From contig CM056732.1 of assembly GCA_029844215.1 (NCBI GenBank), positions 26,165,501 through 26,229,500 on the forward strand: a stretch of 64,000 bases of DNA, given 5' to 3'. Below, one piece after another: positions 9,598-21,261 of this stretch. Positions within the stretch are counted from its first letter, which is position 1. Every line of letters begins with the position of its first letter. A program made the translations under genes and the position numbers. Under the pieces are notes generated by a model. That model did no database searches. It saw only the letters and a program-made list of their open reading frames with translations, and was not told the origin of the DNA. The DNA is from Przewalskia tangutica (Eukaryota; Streptophyta; Magnoliopsida; Solanales; Solanaceae).

Positions 9598-10857
9598 AGG
9601 AAAAGAAATAGCAACAGATCTACATAAAACATATTATCAGATGGATGAATACGAAGGAGGAACAACACAAACATTAAGTTTTAAACCAGAAACATACCAA
9701 AAAATACAAGATGAACAAGAAGAATTATCAATAAAAAAGATATTTAAAACAAAATGGTTTGAAAGAAATAAAGAAGTTAGGTATATAATACAAAAACATG
9801 AGAATATAATAGATACCACAAGTATAAATGGAAAAGCTAGAATAAATTTGATAACTGATGATATAATAAAAAGAGAACTATCTAAACTATCAACAAAAGA
9901 AGCTAAAAATCTGAAACATATATCTAGGAGGAGTAGAATTTACCATAAAAGCTTATTTTCAAAGAAATATAGATACACCCATACAGATATACATATTAGA
10001 TGATAGAATACTAGAAAATCTACAAGACGCATTAATATCAATAATAAAAGGAAACTTGATATATCAGAAATTAAAATTTACGGTACAACCAGATTTTAGT
10101 ATCTCATTAAAAGATGAACATAAAGATCTAGCATTAACATTATACTATAAATTAGATGGAATAAAGATGCCACCAGGTAGTAAAGTTATAAGTATAGAAA
10201 CAAAAATGGTGTATGCCTTAACAGGTAACCATCATGTAAGGAAACAACACGAAATGAATATTCTAGTACCAAAAATGTATCAAGACATACTAGAAAGAAT
10301 AGAACACAAAGAGAACTCTAAAATAACCATACCAGAAGAAATACAAATGGATTTTATTACAAGAATCACAACAATAGTACAAAGGATGAAACCCGGATAG
10401 AAGGAGCTAGACTAAGTATAAAAGGAAACACTAATAAAACAAGGAAGTTTAGGAATACCAAGAACACTAGATTTAATAAATGTGAAAAGTAATAGGTTAA
10501 GCATTATAGTATTTATATTCAATGAAATTAAAACTAATGATTGTATAACGAAATAAATCTGAGGTGTAAAAAGCTTTGTACATATAAGTAAGATAAATGA
10601 AAAGGATTGTCGATTGATTCCACGAGAGACTTTCCATTACCACGAAAATGAAAGAGAAATAATAGTTACCAGAAGTGTTAATCTAAGATTTAAGATTCAG
10701 GATTTAGAGTACAAAATAAACATAGCAGTCGTAGAATACGATAGCTTTAATGAATTACTACTAGGAAGTGATTTTTTAACCATGATAGATTATAAAATTA
10801 ATAATAGGAATAGAAATTAATGACCAAGGTAAAACAAGGTTTGTTAATAAAATATGA
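9590..10857 (+). pseudogene. 30K-type movement protein with protease-like tail, copy B1
   Basis: Cell-to-cell movement protein, expected at plasmodesmata. The N-terminal 90 codons are open (9590 to about 9910). The 30K core includes IDTPIQIYILDDRI-type sequence near 9970-10010, damaged here by a frameshift. The region 10056-10400 is open. The C-terminal part carries a protease-like NTGA/LLGSDF signature (the NTGA end is damaged here at 10555-10575; LLLGSDFL near 10760). The stop overlaps b4 (10854). The frame is broken at several places. Confidence 0.8.
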
Positions 10858-11078
10858 ATATCCAAGAAAAAGTCGATAAAAGGTAAAGAGAATTAAAGGT
10901 AATAAAACAGATATTACTAGAAGAAGCTATTAATTCACAACTTAAATATCTCGAATATAGTGCTAGAGAAATAGAACTAGAAAATGAGATAAAACAATTA
11001 AGAGATTTGATAAATAATAAACCCAATAAGGAATGGATAAACATAGGAAGCGGTTGGATAAAAAGAATAAGGAAATAA
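10854..11078 (+). pseudogene. b4, copy B1 (early stop)
   Basis: Equivalent of the 74-residue coiled-coil ORF that is intact in B6. Here codon 11 is TAA where B6 has GAA, so only 10 residues could be made from this start. The rest of the frame is preserved. Function unknown. Confidence 0.75.
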
Positions 11079-11143
11079 TAGTCAAATAAAATACCAAGAA
11101 AGTAGCAAGAAGCATTAGTACAACTTAAGGACTTTAAATAAAA

Positions 11144-11950
11144 ATGAATAAAAACACCGAATATAGCGTGGTTACATTTCTAAGAAATCATGCGAAAGAG
11201 ATATTAGAACAAAAGGGTATAAATATAAACCTATGGAACAAGAGGATCAGAAAGATCCTAAAGAAAACGACCAAAAATACAGATAATTTAAAAGAAACAA
11301 ATATTTGTGTTGAATTATTAAAAGAAGAAAATGAAGAATTAGAAGAAGCAAATAAAAACTTATTAGCAAAGTATAAAATGTACAAAACCAAGTATAAAGA
11401 TATAAAACACAAGCCCACAAGAGTAAAGCAATAGTAAAAGAAACCTCAAACGAAAGATTAAAAGAAAGAAATACTAGGAATAGTTCATGAAACCACGAGA
11501 AATAATCACAAAGTTAGAAAAGAAAACAAGAAATTAAAATTATCTAATGAAGAATTGTTTAGAAAGTACAAAAAATATAAGACCATGTATAAAAACATGA
11601 AACAATTAAAACCTAAAGCGATATTAGGAGAAACAAAGGAGGAATTAAAATCGAAATAAGAGAATTTAGAGAAAAATTAAGGTCGAAATAAGTGAATTTA
11701 GAGAAGAATTACGTACTATGGAACAACGGATGACAAGAACACAAAGAAGAAAAAGAGTATACAATACTAGTAAAGATAATATTAAAAATAGTGATGTAGA
11801 AAAGAAGCGATGTCTGAGATAAAGGGAAGAAGATACTAATAAAGAAAATATCGATCAGGAAGAAATAAATAATTCGAAATAATACAAGAACACAATCGAT
11901 GCAGAACACTCTGAGAAAGCAAATGCAATAATAGAAGAAAAACACGGAAA
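11144..11950 (+). pseudogene. b5, capsid-polyprotein N-terminus-like coiled coil, copy B1
   Basis: Starts MNKNTEYSVVTFLRNHAKEI, paralogous to the polyprotein start at 3001 in component A. A Glu/Lys-rich coiled coil follows. It is frameshifted near 11260 and again after 11430. It leads into b6. Confidence 0.7.
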
Positions 11951-11956
11951 TAATAT

Positions 11957-12445
11957 GCAAGATAAGCATAATGAACCCCTCAAAATAATAATACTAAAGC
12001 CGACTATAATAACAAAAGAAGTGTCTAAATTACCACCACATATACTAGTAAAACACCAAACAAAACCTAGCCAAACTGAAGAATCAATAAGAATAAGTAT
12101 GGATAAATATTTACTAGATAAGCAAGAACTAAACAGAGAAATAAACGATTGGAGAAGAACGCTAATACCGTTCAACATGATATTAAAAGAGAATCTCTAG
12201 GAGAAAAAGCGGCTAATAACAAGAGAACAATTAAAACCAACAAAAATACTTTAAAAGGAAAATAAGAATCCTAAACTCATATCTAATAAAAGGATACGAG
12301 AAAATATAAGTTTGAAAAGAAGTCGGGAAAATAATAACCCTTGGATAATAGGAAGAGATCTAAATTTTGGAGAAAATCGTAAGGCGGATAATAGGAAGAG
12401 ATCAAAATTTTGGAGAAAATACGTAAGGCAAAAGGACACGATTAA
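11957..12445 (+). pseudogene. b6, truncated capsid-like basic protein, copy B1
   Basis: Open from ATG 11957 to about 12200, then frameshifted. It has the KLPPH segment and the SLGEK segment shared with the component-A capsid region, then two copies of a 45-base basic repeat, and ends at KGHD. See the B6 copy for the full description. Confidence 0.65.
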
Positions 12446-12476
12446 ATTAACAAGCGCTTGAAATAAAAATCCTATA

Positions 12477-12772
12477 ATGGATTTACGGGAAGAAAAAAGA
12501 AAGTTAATAGGCGAAAGAAATTATTGGGTACAATATGAAGATTATGCGTAATAAGCTTATTACGGTTACTAGCTAAGCAGGAAGAAAATATTATCATGAT
12601 AGATACAAAAGCTTGTGAAAAACCTTAATAAAATAAGACAAAGGTTAGCGAAATAAGAACAAGGAAGCTGAGAACTAATACAAAGTTCGGGATTAAAAGA
12701 AGAAGTCGGGAATATGAGCAAGGCGAGAACTTAACCAGAACTTAACGAGAAATAAATGGAAGAAATCCATAA
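12477..12772 (+). pseudogene. b7, copy B1
   Basis: Damaged version of the 101-residue coiled-coil ORF of B6 (52358-52663). The start is ATG 12477. In-frame stops follow 'TATGCG' near 12548, where B6 reads 'TATGCCCG'. Function unknown. Confidence 0.65.
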
Positions 12773-12883
12773 AGAGATACAAACCAGACATACCATCTTG
12801 GCGAAGAAATTGGAATAAAAGTCTGAGATAAAATCCGATTTTATATCGTCGAAAATTCCTAACATATATTGGTATGAATACAG

Positions 12884-13924
12884 ATGTCGATTAACGGCGA
12901 CCGAAGATTATATCGACAATATAATAAGCAAAGTTATCGTGACAATCAAGCCATGGAATCGAATACGAGGCGGAAGGAATACTCGGGAAAATAATAGCTT
13001 TGATCGATCGGTTGAAAGAATGCTTCACGATTATCAAACATCTGAGAACACGAGAGAATCTCCAAAAATACCACGAAACAACGGACTTTCCTACCCTCGA
13101 CTCAAGACTACTAAAAATGCCATCAGCGTCCCAAATACCAACATCGGATAACATCAATGGTGAAAGATTAACATTTTCCCGGATACCATCACGACTATGA
13201 AACCATCTCAAAGTACTACAACTTATAAATCCAACCCTAACGTATTAAGAGCGTCAAGATTTAGCAAATACCCGAAGTACCTATGTCTTGAAAAAACCGA
13301 TCAAAGGTAGTCCATAAACTTTTTAAGTATGGATTCTAGATAAAGTCATGACGGATGATACCTCGTGACATATCGAATTACCAAACAACATAATCTGATC
13401 AGTCGATCCATGAGAGACATTTGGACCGGGAATATACGAATACAAGTGTTTGATGCATCATCGGACCTAACGGAAAACCCGTTATATTATGTCAACTTTT
13501 CAAATCAGCGAGAATAGTACCATTCTGAGGAGAAAACAGATTCAAAAAGGAAATGCCATGCAAAATAAACGATTTCAAGAATGGCTAAGCAACAAAGAGC
13601 CATTGGACTAACAACCTTAGCGGGAAGATTAGAAGATATGATCGAATGGGAAAGGCAAGCATTATTGGAAATACGGAGGAGGAGAAGTAGAAGAAGCGGT
13701 TACCATATACTATAACCATGAAATAATAGCCCGAATACGATCGAACTTACTAACATGATGAGCAGGATAATAAACTTGAAACACAAACATGCGAGGAGAC
13801 GATAGAGCAATATCAGGCTATAACAAAACAAAGAAGAAAACCAATGACTTTCAGAGATAGCAGCGGAGGCAGCAAAAAAGTTATGAGCATAAAAGACGAA
13901 GGATCTTCTGATCCATGGGGATAA
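12884..13924 (+). pseudogene. b8, last ORF of component B, copy B1
   Basis: About 345 codons from ATG 12884 to TAA 13922-13924, broken by many small changes, mostly at CAG/CTG words relative to B6. It ends GSSDPWG directly before the palindrome array. Position suggests a transactivator-type protein; see B6. Confidence 0.65.
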
Positions 13925-16189
13925 TGTAATTTTATTACATGAAACCCAGAAAATGGAATAATAGCCCATGGGGATAATGTAATTTTATTACATGAAACCC
14001 AGAAAGCGGAATAATAGCCCGTGGGGATAATGTAATTTTATTACATGACACCCATCATATGAGATATCAATGGCCCAATATGATTTATCATATAAGCGAA
14101 AACTATGAGATCTGAGATAATGAGGCCCGATATGATTTATCATATAAGCGAAAACTATGAGATCTGAGATAACAACAGCCCGATGTGATTTATCACAAAA
14201 AGCCCAAAAATATGAGCTAACAAGACCGGCCGAGGCGATTTATCGCAAAGAAAAAAGAAATGAAAAAAGATGGAAAAAGACAAAAGAAATGAAAAAGATG
14301 AAAAAACAAAAGAAATGAAAAAAGGTGAAAAAAGAAAAGACAAAAAGATGAAAAAAGACAAAAGAAAAGACAAAAGAAAGAAAAGACAGCAGCGGTGGAG
14401 AAAATGCCATCGAAAGAAAGGAAAAGACAACACAAAAGAAGTCAAAAAGAGAATAATAGCGTGAAAGCAAGGCAATGAAAGGATGAAAAATCAAAACATA
14501 TCAGCTTTAAAGAGGAAGACAAAAATCTCAATAATAGCGGAAGGACAAAACCATCAAATCGGTAAGGAAGACAAGGACATCAGCAGAAAAGAAGAAAATA
14601 TCAGTCGAGACATCAGCAAAATGTCCAGAAAAACAAAGCATGATATCAGCGGAAATCACGAAGAAAGGCAAGGAAAAAATAAAAGAAAGGAGAACTCAAC
14701 AAAAGCACGAGTACCGGAAGATCAAGGAAAACACGAGAAAGCAAGAAAATACGTGATAACATCGGAAAAACAAGACAACAAGCGAAGACACGGACGAAAT
14801 ATCAGCAGAAAAATATAATTTATCAGCTTTACTGTAGCATGAATAGTAACTTTCACTGTAGCAGGAATAGTAAAGCGAAAGCGTAGCAATATCTGATAAA
14901 GGTCGCCTGATGAAGACAAGTCCTTGCGAGGAATAGTAAAGCCATGGATCTGTAGCAAATAGTAAAGGTCGCCTGATAAAGGTCGCATGATAAAAATCGC
15001 CTGATGAAGTCAAATCTTGTAGCACCGAGGTTATCTATATAAAGAGCCTCGTTGTATCGAGAAAAGATAACAATTTTTGGAATACAACTTCAATCTTCAA
15101 GATAATCTCTCTCTATAATCTCTCTTCCGAAACACTTTCTTTCAAGAAAAGAAATATTAGTCTTCTATTAGCATAACAACATATATTAGCAAAACAATCA
15201 TGTTTAGCTAAAACCCTTCTATCGGTCTATAATCTTAAACAGAGTAATATCGTAGAAGAAGAAGATCTACTAAAAGAAGCAGTAAACGAGGAATCAACAT
15301 ATCGTAGCCTAAAGAAAATCTGCTAAAAAGAATCATAAGAACTAGGAATTAACTTTGAAAGATATATAGTTAAACGCATGTTAAGTCTAGGAACCTTGAC
15401 TCTTGTTGGAATGCTCGGAAAGAACTGTTGAGACTGTCCCAAGCTCTAGGCGAATTAGTACTTAGTCTTCTATTAGCATAACAACATCTATTAGCAAAAC
15501 AATCATGTTTAGCTAAAACCCTTCTATCGGTCTATAATCTTAAACAGAGTAATATCGTAGAAGAAGAAGATCTACTAAAAGAAACCGTAAGAACGAGGAA
15601 TCAACATATCGTAGCCTAAAGAAAATCTGCTAAAAAGAATCATAAGAACTAGGAATTAACTTTGAAAGATATATAGTTAAGCGTATTAAGTCTAGGAACC
15701 TTGACTCTTGTTGGAATGCTCGGAAAGAAGCTGTTGAGGCCATCCCAAGCTCTGGCGAATTAGTACCATACGAGGCGGCGGCAGAGCGGCGGAGAGGATA
15801 TTCCGGTGATCGAGATTCACGGCAAGAGTGCGATTCCTTTACTTATATGTTTTAATTATATTTCGGATAAGTTATTTTCTAGTGCTTATGCTTCTGGTAA
15901 AGTAGAAATTCTTAGATTATGATATTGTTTGATTTTTAATGCTTATGTTTCTTAAAGTAGAAAATCTGAAGCTATGATATTAGTAAATCTGAAAAAGATT
16001 ATAGACTGATTGTATTAAAAAATGGACGTAAAACCCCATACGAGTTTGTCAATACTACTTGTTAGTATAAAGGCGATAAGTTATTACTTAAGATTCGCCA
16101 TAGTAGTAATAAAACCGGGAATATCGGTAAGAATACCACCAGCGTTCTCCTCTTTAGGGTTGTTAGGTGATGAAAAGATCATGAGAAAA
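13925..16189 (+). promoter_or_regulatory. Common noncoding region NCR3, between B1 and B2
   Basis: Full NCR with three 53-base palindrome units (13920-14050), the GATTTATC series, the purine tract, TATA at 15036-15043, and a leader. Leader bases about 15157-15460 are repeated directly at 15461-15766, so this NCR is about 0.3 kb longer than the others. It ends at the primer site 16190. Confidence 0.85.
15157..15766 (+). repeat. Direct tandem duplication in leader (about 305 bases, two copies)
   Basis: The segment beginning TTAGTCTTCTATTAGCATAA and ending GCGAATTAGTA occurs at about 15157-15460 and again at 15461-15766. Other NCRs have one copy. The two copies differ by a few bases. Confidence 0.85.
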
Positions 16190-16202
16190 TGGTATCAGAG
16201 CC
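16190..16202 (+). other. tRNA-Met primer-binding site (B2)
   Basis: TGGTATCAGAGCC, a 13-base match to the 3' end complement of plant initiator tRNA-Met, at the start of unit B2. Confidence 0.92.
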
Positions 16203-16336
16203 ATAAATAGAACAATAACAGATTTGGATATAAACAAAAATTATGAACATAATAGATTAAATGATTATGTATACCAATTTGATAGATCTAGCGAAAACAA
16301 CTTAGAAACGGTTTGATCTGAGAAAATTGGAATTGA

Positions 16337-16633
16337 ATGAAAACAATTAAATCATTTGATAGAATAATAAAATATAATAAAATGATATGGAAATGTCGAA
16401 ATTAAACACGTATTAATAAAGACAAGAATAGAAGCTAAAAACACAAAATGAATGGTGACTCGGAGAAAAGAAGATATGATTTTACAACGGTGAAGAATTA
16501 AAAAGATATATGAGATATATTTTGATGCGAAACAAGAAATAAGATATCTGTGATGAATAGAGAAATAGAAGTACATGAACTAATAATAAGAGATTTATTA
16601 ATAGATTTACGGTTTGAAATAAACCAATATTAA
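16337..16633 (+). pseudogene. b1, copy B2
   Basis: ATG 16337 to TAA 16631-16633. It carries the shared 11-base deletion near 16437 and further frameshifts. Confidence 0.6.
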
Positions 16634-16635
16634 AA

Positions 16636-17005
16636 ATGAGTGAAGAAATAATAAGAAGGCAATGAGAACATGCTAAGACAATTAGAACACATAGCGAGAA
16701 AAAGATTAATATATAACAAAGATATAAATGAACACATAATAAGTTGTAAAATAAGTATGGATCTAATAGCGAAGCAAATAATACCATATGAGAAAAGTCC
16801 AAATGATTCTTGAACAAGAAAACATCATAAAAACTTAAAGCTTAGGCTAACAATAAAGAGGAGCACTAAGGCAAAAGAAGAAGAAATCGGAATGATAACG
16901 AGAAGAAAAAATAGGACAAATAATTAAGCAAGATCGTGAAATAAAAGATTTGAATGATGTCGTAAAGAACAATATAAGTTTATAAATCAGCTAACTCATG
17001 GATAA
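16636..17005 (+). pseudogene. b2, copy B2
   Basis: Coiled-coil ORF with ATG 16636 and a stop overlapping the movement-protein ATG (16998). A TGA soon after the start and later frameshifts break it. Confidence 0.6.
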
Positions 17006-18245
17006 AGGAAAAGAAATAGCAGCAGATCTACATAAAACATATTATCGGATGGATGAATCTGAAGGAGGAACAACACAAACATTAAGTTTTAAACGAGAAA
17101 CATACCAAAAATACAAGATGAACAAGAAGAATTATCAATAAAAAGATATTTAAAACAAAATGGTTGAAAGAAATAAAGAAGTTAGGTATATAATACAAAA
17201 ACATGAGAATATAATAGATACCACAAGTATAAATGGAAAAGCTAGAATAAATTTGATAGCGATGATATAATAAAAAGAATTATCTAAACTATCAACAAAA
17301 GAAGCTAAAAATCTGAAACATATATCTAGGAGGTAGAATTTACCATAAAAGCTTATTTTCAAAGAAATATAGATACACCAATCTGGATATACATATTAGA
17401 TGATAGAATACTAGAAAATCTACAAGGCATTAATATCAATAATAAAGGAAACTTGATATATCGGAAATTAAAATTTCTGGTCTGACAGATTTTAGTATCT
17501 CGTTAAAAGATGAACATAAAGATCTAGCATTAACATTATACTATAAATTAGATGGAATAAAGATGCCACGGTAGTAAAGTTATAAGTATAGAAACAAAAA
17601 TGGTGTATGCCTTAGCAATTAACCATCGTATAGGAAACAACACGAAATGAATATTCTAGTACCAAAAATGTATCAAGACATACTAGAAAGAATAGAACAC
17701 AAAGAGAACTCTAAAATAACCATACAGAAGAAATACAAATGGATTTTAATAAAAGAATCACAACAATAGTACAAAGGATGAAACCCGGATAGAAGGAGCT
17801 AGACTAAGTATAAAAGGAAACACTAATAAAACAAGGAAGTTTAGGAATACCAAGAACACTAGATTTAATAAATGTGCCAAGTAATAGGTTAAGCATTAAA
17901 GTAATTATATTCAATGAAATTACAACAAGCGATTGTATATGAGAAATAAATCGAGGTGTAAAAAGCTTTGTACATATAAGTAAGATAAATGAAAAGGATT
18001 GTCGGTTGATTCCACGAGACTTTCCATTACCACGAAAATGAAAGAGAAATAATAGTTACGAAGTGTTAATCTAAGATTTAAGATTGGATTTAGAGTACAA
18101 AATAAACGTAGCAGTCGTAGAATACGATAGCTTTAATGAATTACTACTAGGAAGTGATTTTTTAACCATGATAGATTATAAAATTAATAATAACGGAATA
18201 GAAATTAATGACCAAGGTAAAACAAGGTTTGTTAATAAAATATGA
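16998..18245 (+). pseudogene. Movement protein with protease-like tail, copy B2
   Basis: Same gene as in B6 and B7, with many frameshifts. The start MDKGKEIA and the C-terminal LLLGSDFLTM segment (about 18145-18170) remain recognisable. Confidence 0.7.
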
Positions 18246-18462
18246 ATATCGAAAAAGTCGATAAAAGGAAAGAGAATTAAAGGTAATAAAGCAGATATTA
18301 CTAGAAGAAGCTATTAATTCACAACTTAAATATCTCGAATATAGTGCTAGAGAAATAGAACTAGAAAATGAGATAAAACAATTAAGAGATTTGATAAATA
18401 ATAAACCCAATAAGGAATGGATAAACATAGGAACCGGTTGGATAAAAAGAATAAGGAAATAA
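18242..18462 (+). pseudogene. b4, copy B2
   Basis: Small coiled-coil ORF with a frameshift at its fourth codon (ATCCAAGAA reduced to ATCGAA); the rest matches B6. Confidence 0.65.
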
Positions 18463-18527
18463 TAGTCAAATAAAATACCAAGAAAGTAGCAAGAAGCATT
18501 AGTACAACTTAATGACTTTAAATAAAA

Positions 18528-19325
18528 ATGAATAAAAACAGAATATAGCGTGGTTACATTTCTAAGAAATCATGCGAAAGAGATATTAGAACAAAAGGGT
18601 ATAAATATAAACCTATGGAACAAGAGGATCAGAAAGATCTAAAGAAAACCCAACCAAAAATACAGATAATTTAAAAGAAACAAATATTTGTGTTGAATTA
18701 TTAAAAGAAGAAAATGAAGAATTAGAAGAAGCAAATAAAAACTTATTCGCAAAGTATAAAATGTACAAAACCAAGTATAAAGATATAAAACACAAGCCCA
18801 TAAGAGTAAAGCAATAGTAAAAGAAACCTCAAGCGAAAGATTAAAGAAAGAAATACTAGGAATAGTTCATGAAACCACACGAGAAATAATCACAAAGTTA
18901 GAAAAGAAAACAAGAAATTAAAATTATCTAATGAAGAATTGTTTAGAAAGTACAAAAATATAAGACCATGTATAAAAACATGAAACAATTAAAACCTAAA
19001 GCGATATTAGGAGAAACAAAGGAGGAATTAAAATCGAAATAAGAGAATTTAGAAAAATTAAGGTCGAAATAAGTGAATTTAGAAGAATTACGTACTATGG
19101 AACAACGGATGACAAGAACACAAAGAAAAGAGTATACAATACTAGTAAAGATAATATTAAAAATAGTGATGTAGAAAAGAAGCGATGTCTGAGATAAAGG
19201 GAAGAAGATACTAATAAAGAAAATATCGATCAGGAAGAAATAAATAATTCGAAATAATACAAGAACACAATCAGTGCAGAACACTACAGAAAGCAAATGC
19301 AATAATAGAAGAAAAACACGGAAAT
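18528..19325 (+). pseudogene. b5, copy B2
   Basis: Begins MNKN and keeps the FLRNHAKEILEQ segment in a shifted frame, followed by the coiled coil (about 18700-18800). Several frameshifts. Confidence 0.6.
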
Positions 19326-19328
19326 AAT

Positions 19329-19807
19329 ATGCAAGATAAGCATAATGAACCCTCAAAATAATAATACTAAAGCCGACTATAATAACAAAAAGTGTCTAAA
19401 TTACCACATATACTAGTAAAACACCAAACAAAACCTAGCCAATGAAGAATCAATAAGAATAAGTATGGATAAATATTTACTAGATAAGCAAGAACTAAGC
19501 AGAGAAATAAAAGATTGGAGAGAAACGCTATCTAGTTCAACATGATATTAAAAGAGAATCTCTAGGAGAAAAGCGGCTAATAACAAGAGAACAATTAAAA
19601 CCAACAAAAATACTTTAAAAGGAAAATAAGAATCCTAAACTCATATCTAATAAAAGGATCTGAGAAAATATAAGTTTGAAAGAAGTCGGAAAATAATAAC
19701 TTGCGGATAATAGGAAGAGATCTAAATTTTGGAGAAAATCGTAAGGCGGATAATAGGAAGAGATCAAAATTTTGGAGAAAATACGTAAGGCAAAAGGACA
19801 CGATTAA
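19329..19807 (+). pseudogene. b6, copy B2
   Basis: Truncated capsid-like basic ORF starting MQDKHNEP, broken by small deletions. The 45-base repeat is present near 19707-19795. Confidence 0.6.
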
Positions 19808-19836
19808 ATTAACAAGCGTGAAATAAAAATCCTATA

Positions 19837-20128
19837 ATGGATTTACGGGAAGAAAAAAGAAAGTTAATAGGCGAAAGAAATTGTGGGTACAATATGAAGA
19901 TTATGCGTAATAAGCTTATTACGGTTACTAGCAAGCAGGAAGAAAATATTATCATGATAGATACAAAAAGCTTGTGAAAAACCTTAATAAAATAAGACAA
20001 AGGTTAAGAAATAAGAACAAAGGCTGCAGAACTAATACAAAGTTCGGATTAAAAGAAGAAGTCGGGAATATGAGCAAGGCGAGAACTTAACCAGAACTTA
20101 ACGAGAAATAAATGGAAGAAATCCATAA
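19837..20128 (+). pseudogene. b7, copy B2
   Basis: Coiled-coil ORF equivalent to B6 52358-52663, with frameshifts and the same TATGCG lesion as B1. Confidence 0.6.
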
Positions 20129-20233
20129 AGAGATACAAAGCATACCATCTTGTAGAAGAAATTGGAATAAAAGTGCAGATAAAATCCGATTTTATATCGT
20201 CGAAAATTCCTAACATATATTGTATGAATGCAG

Positions 20234-21261
20234 ATGTCGATTAATGACGGCTTCGAAGATTATATCGACAATATAATAAGCAAAGTTATCGTGACAATCA
20301 AGCCATGGAATCGAATACGAGGCTGGAAGGAATACTCGGGGAAAATAATAGCTGATCGATCGGTTGAAAGAATGCTTCGCGATTATCAAACATCTGAGAA
20401 CACGAGAGAATCTCCAAAAAATACCACGAAACAACGGACTTTCCTACCTCGACTCAAGACTACTAAAAATGCCATCAGCGTCCCAAATACCACATCCCGG
20501 ATAACATCAATGGTGAAAGATTAACATTTTCCCGGATACCATCACGACTATGAAACCATCTCAAAGTACTACAACTTATAAATCGACCCTAACGTATTAA
20601 GAGCGTCAAGATTTAGCAAATACCCGAGTACCATGTCTTGAAAAAACCGATCAAGGTAGTCCAAACTTTTTAAGTATGGATTCTAGATAAAGTCATGACG
20701 GATGATACCTCGTGACGTATCAGAATTACCAAACAATAATACAATCAGTCCAATCATGAGAGACATTTGGACGGGAATATCACGAATACAAGTGTTTGAT
20801 GCATCATCGGACCTAACGGGAAAACCCGTTATATTATGTCAACTTTTCAAATCGAGCGAGAATAGTACCATTCTGAGGAGAAAACAGATTCAAAAAAAAT
20901 GCCATGCAAAATAAACGATTTCAAGAATGGCTAAGCAACAAAAGAGCCATTGGACTAACAAGCGGGAAGATTAGAAGATATGATCGAGAATGGGAAAGGC
21001 AAGCATTATTGGAAATACGGAGGAGGAGAAGTAGAAGAGCGGTTACCGTATACTATAACCGTGAAATAATAGCCCGAATCTGATCGAACTTACTAACATG
21101 ATGAGCAGGATAATAAACTTGAAACACAAACATGCGAGAGGCGATAGAGCAATATCGAGCTATAACAAAACAAAGAAGAAAACCAATGACTTTCGGAGAT
21201 AGCGGCGGGCGGCAAAAAGTTATGAGCATAAAAGGCGAAGGATCTTGATCCGTAGGGATAA
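20234..21261 (+). pseudogene. b8, copy B2
   Basis: Last ORF of component B. The frame survives only in pieces, the longest near 20228-20524. Differences from B6 are mainly at CAG/CTG words. Confidence 0.6.

Larger units (their letters stand above)
9045..16189 (+). mobile_element. Endogenous pararetrovirus component B, copy B1 with NCR3
   Basis: A full-length head-to-tail unit from primer site (9045) to primer site (16190). The gene order is b1, b2, movement protein, b4, b5/b6, b7, b8, NCR. Copy-specific damage includes a deletion of about 0.28 kb in b2, a stop in b4, and a direct duplication of about 0.3 kb in its NCR. It contains no reverse transcriptase. Confidence 0.88.
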
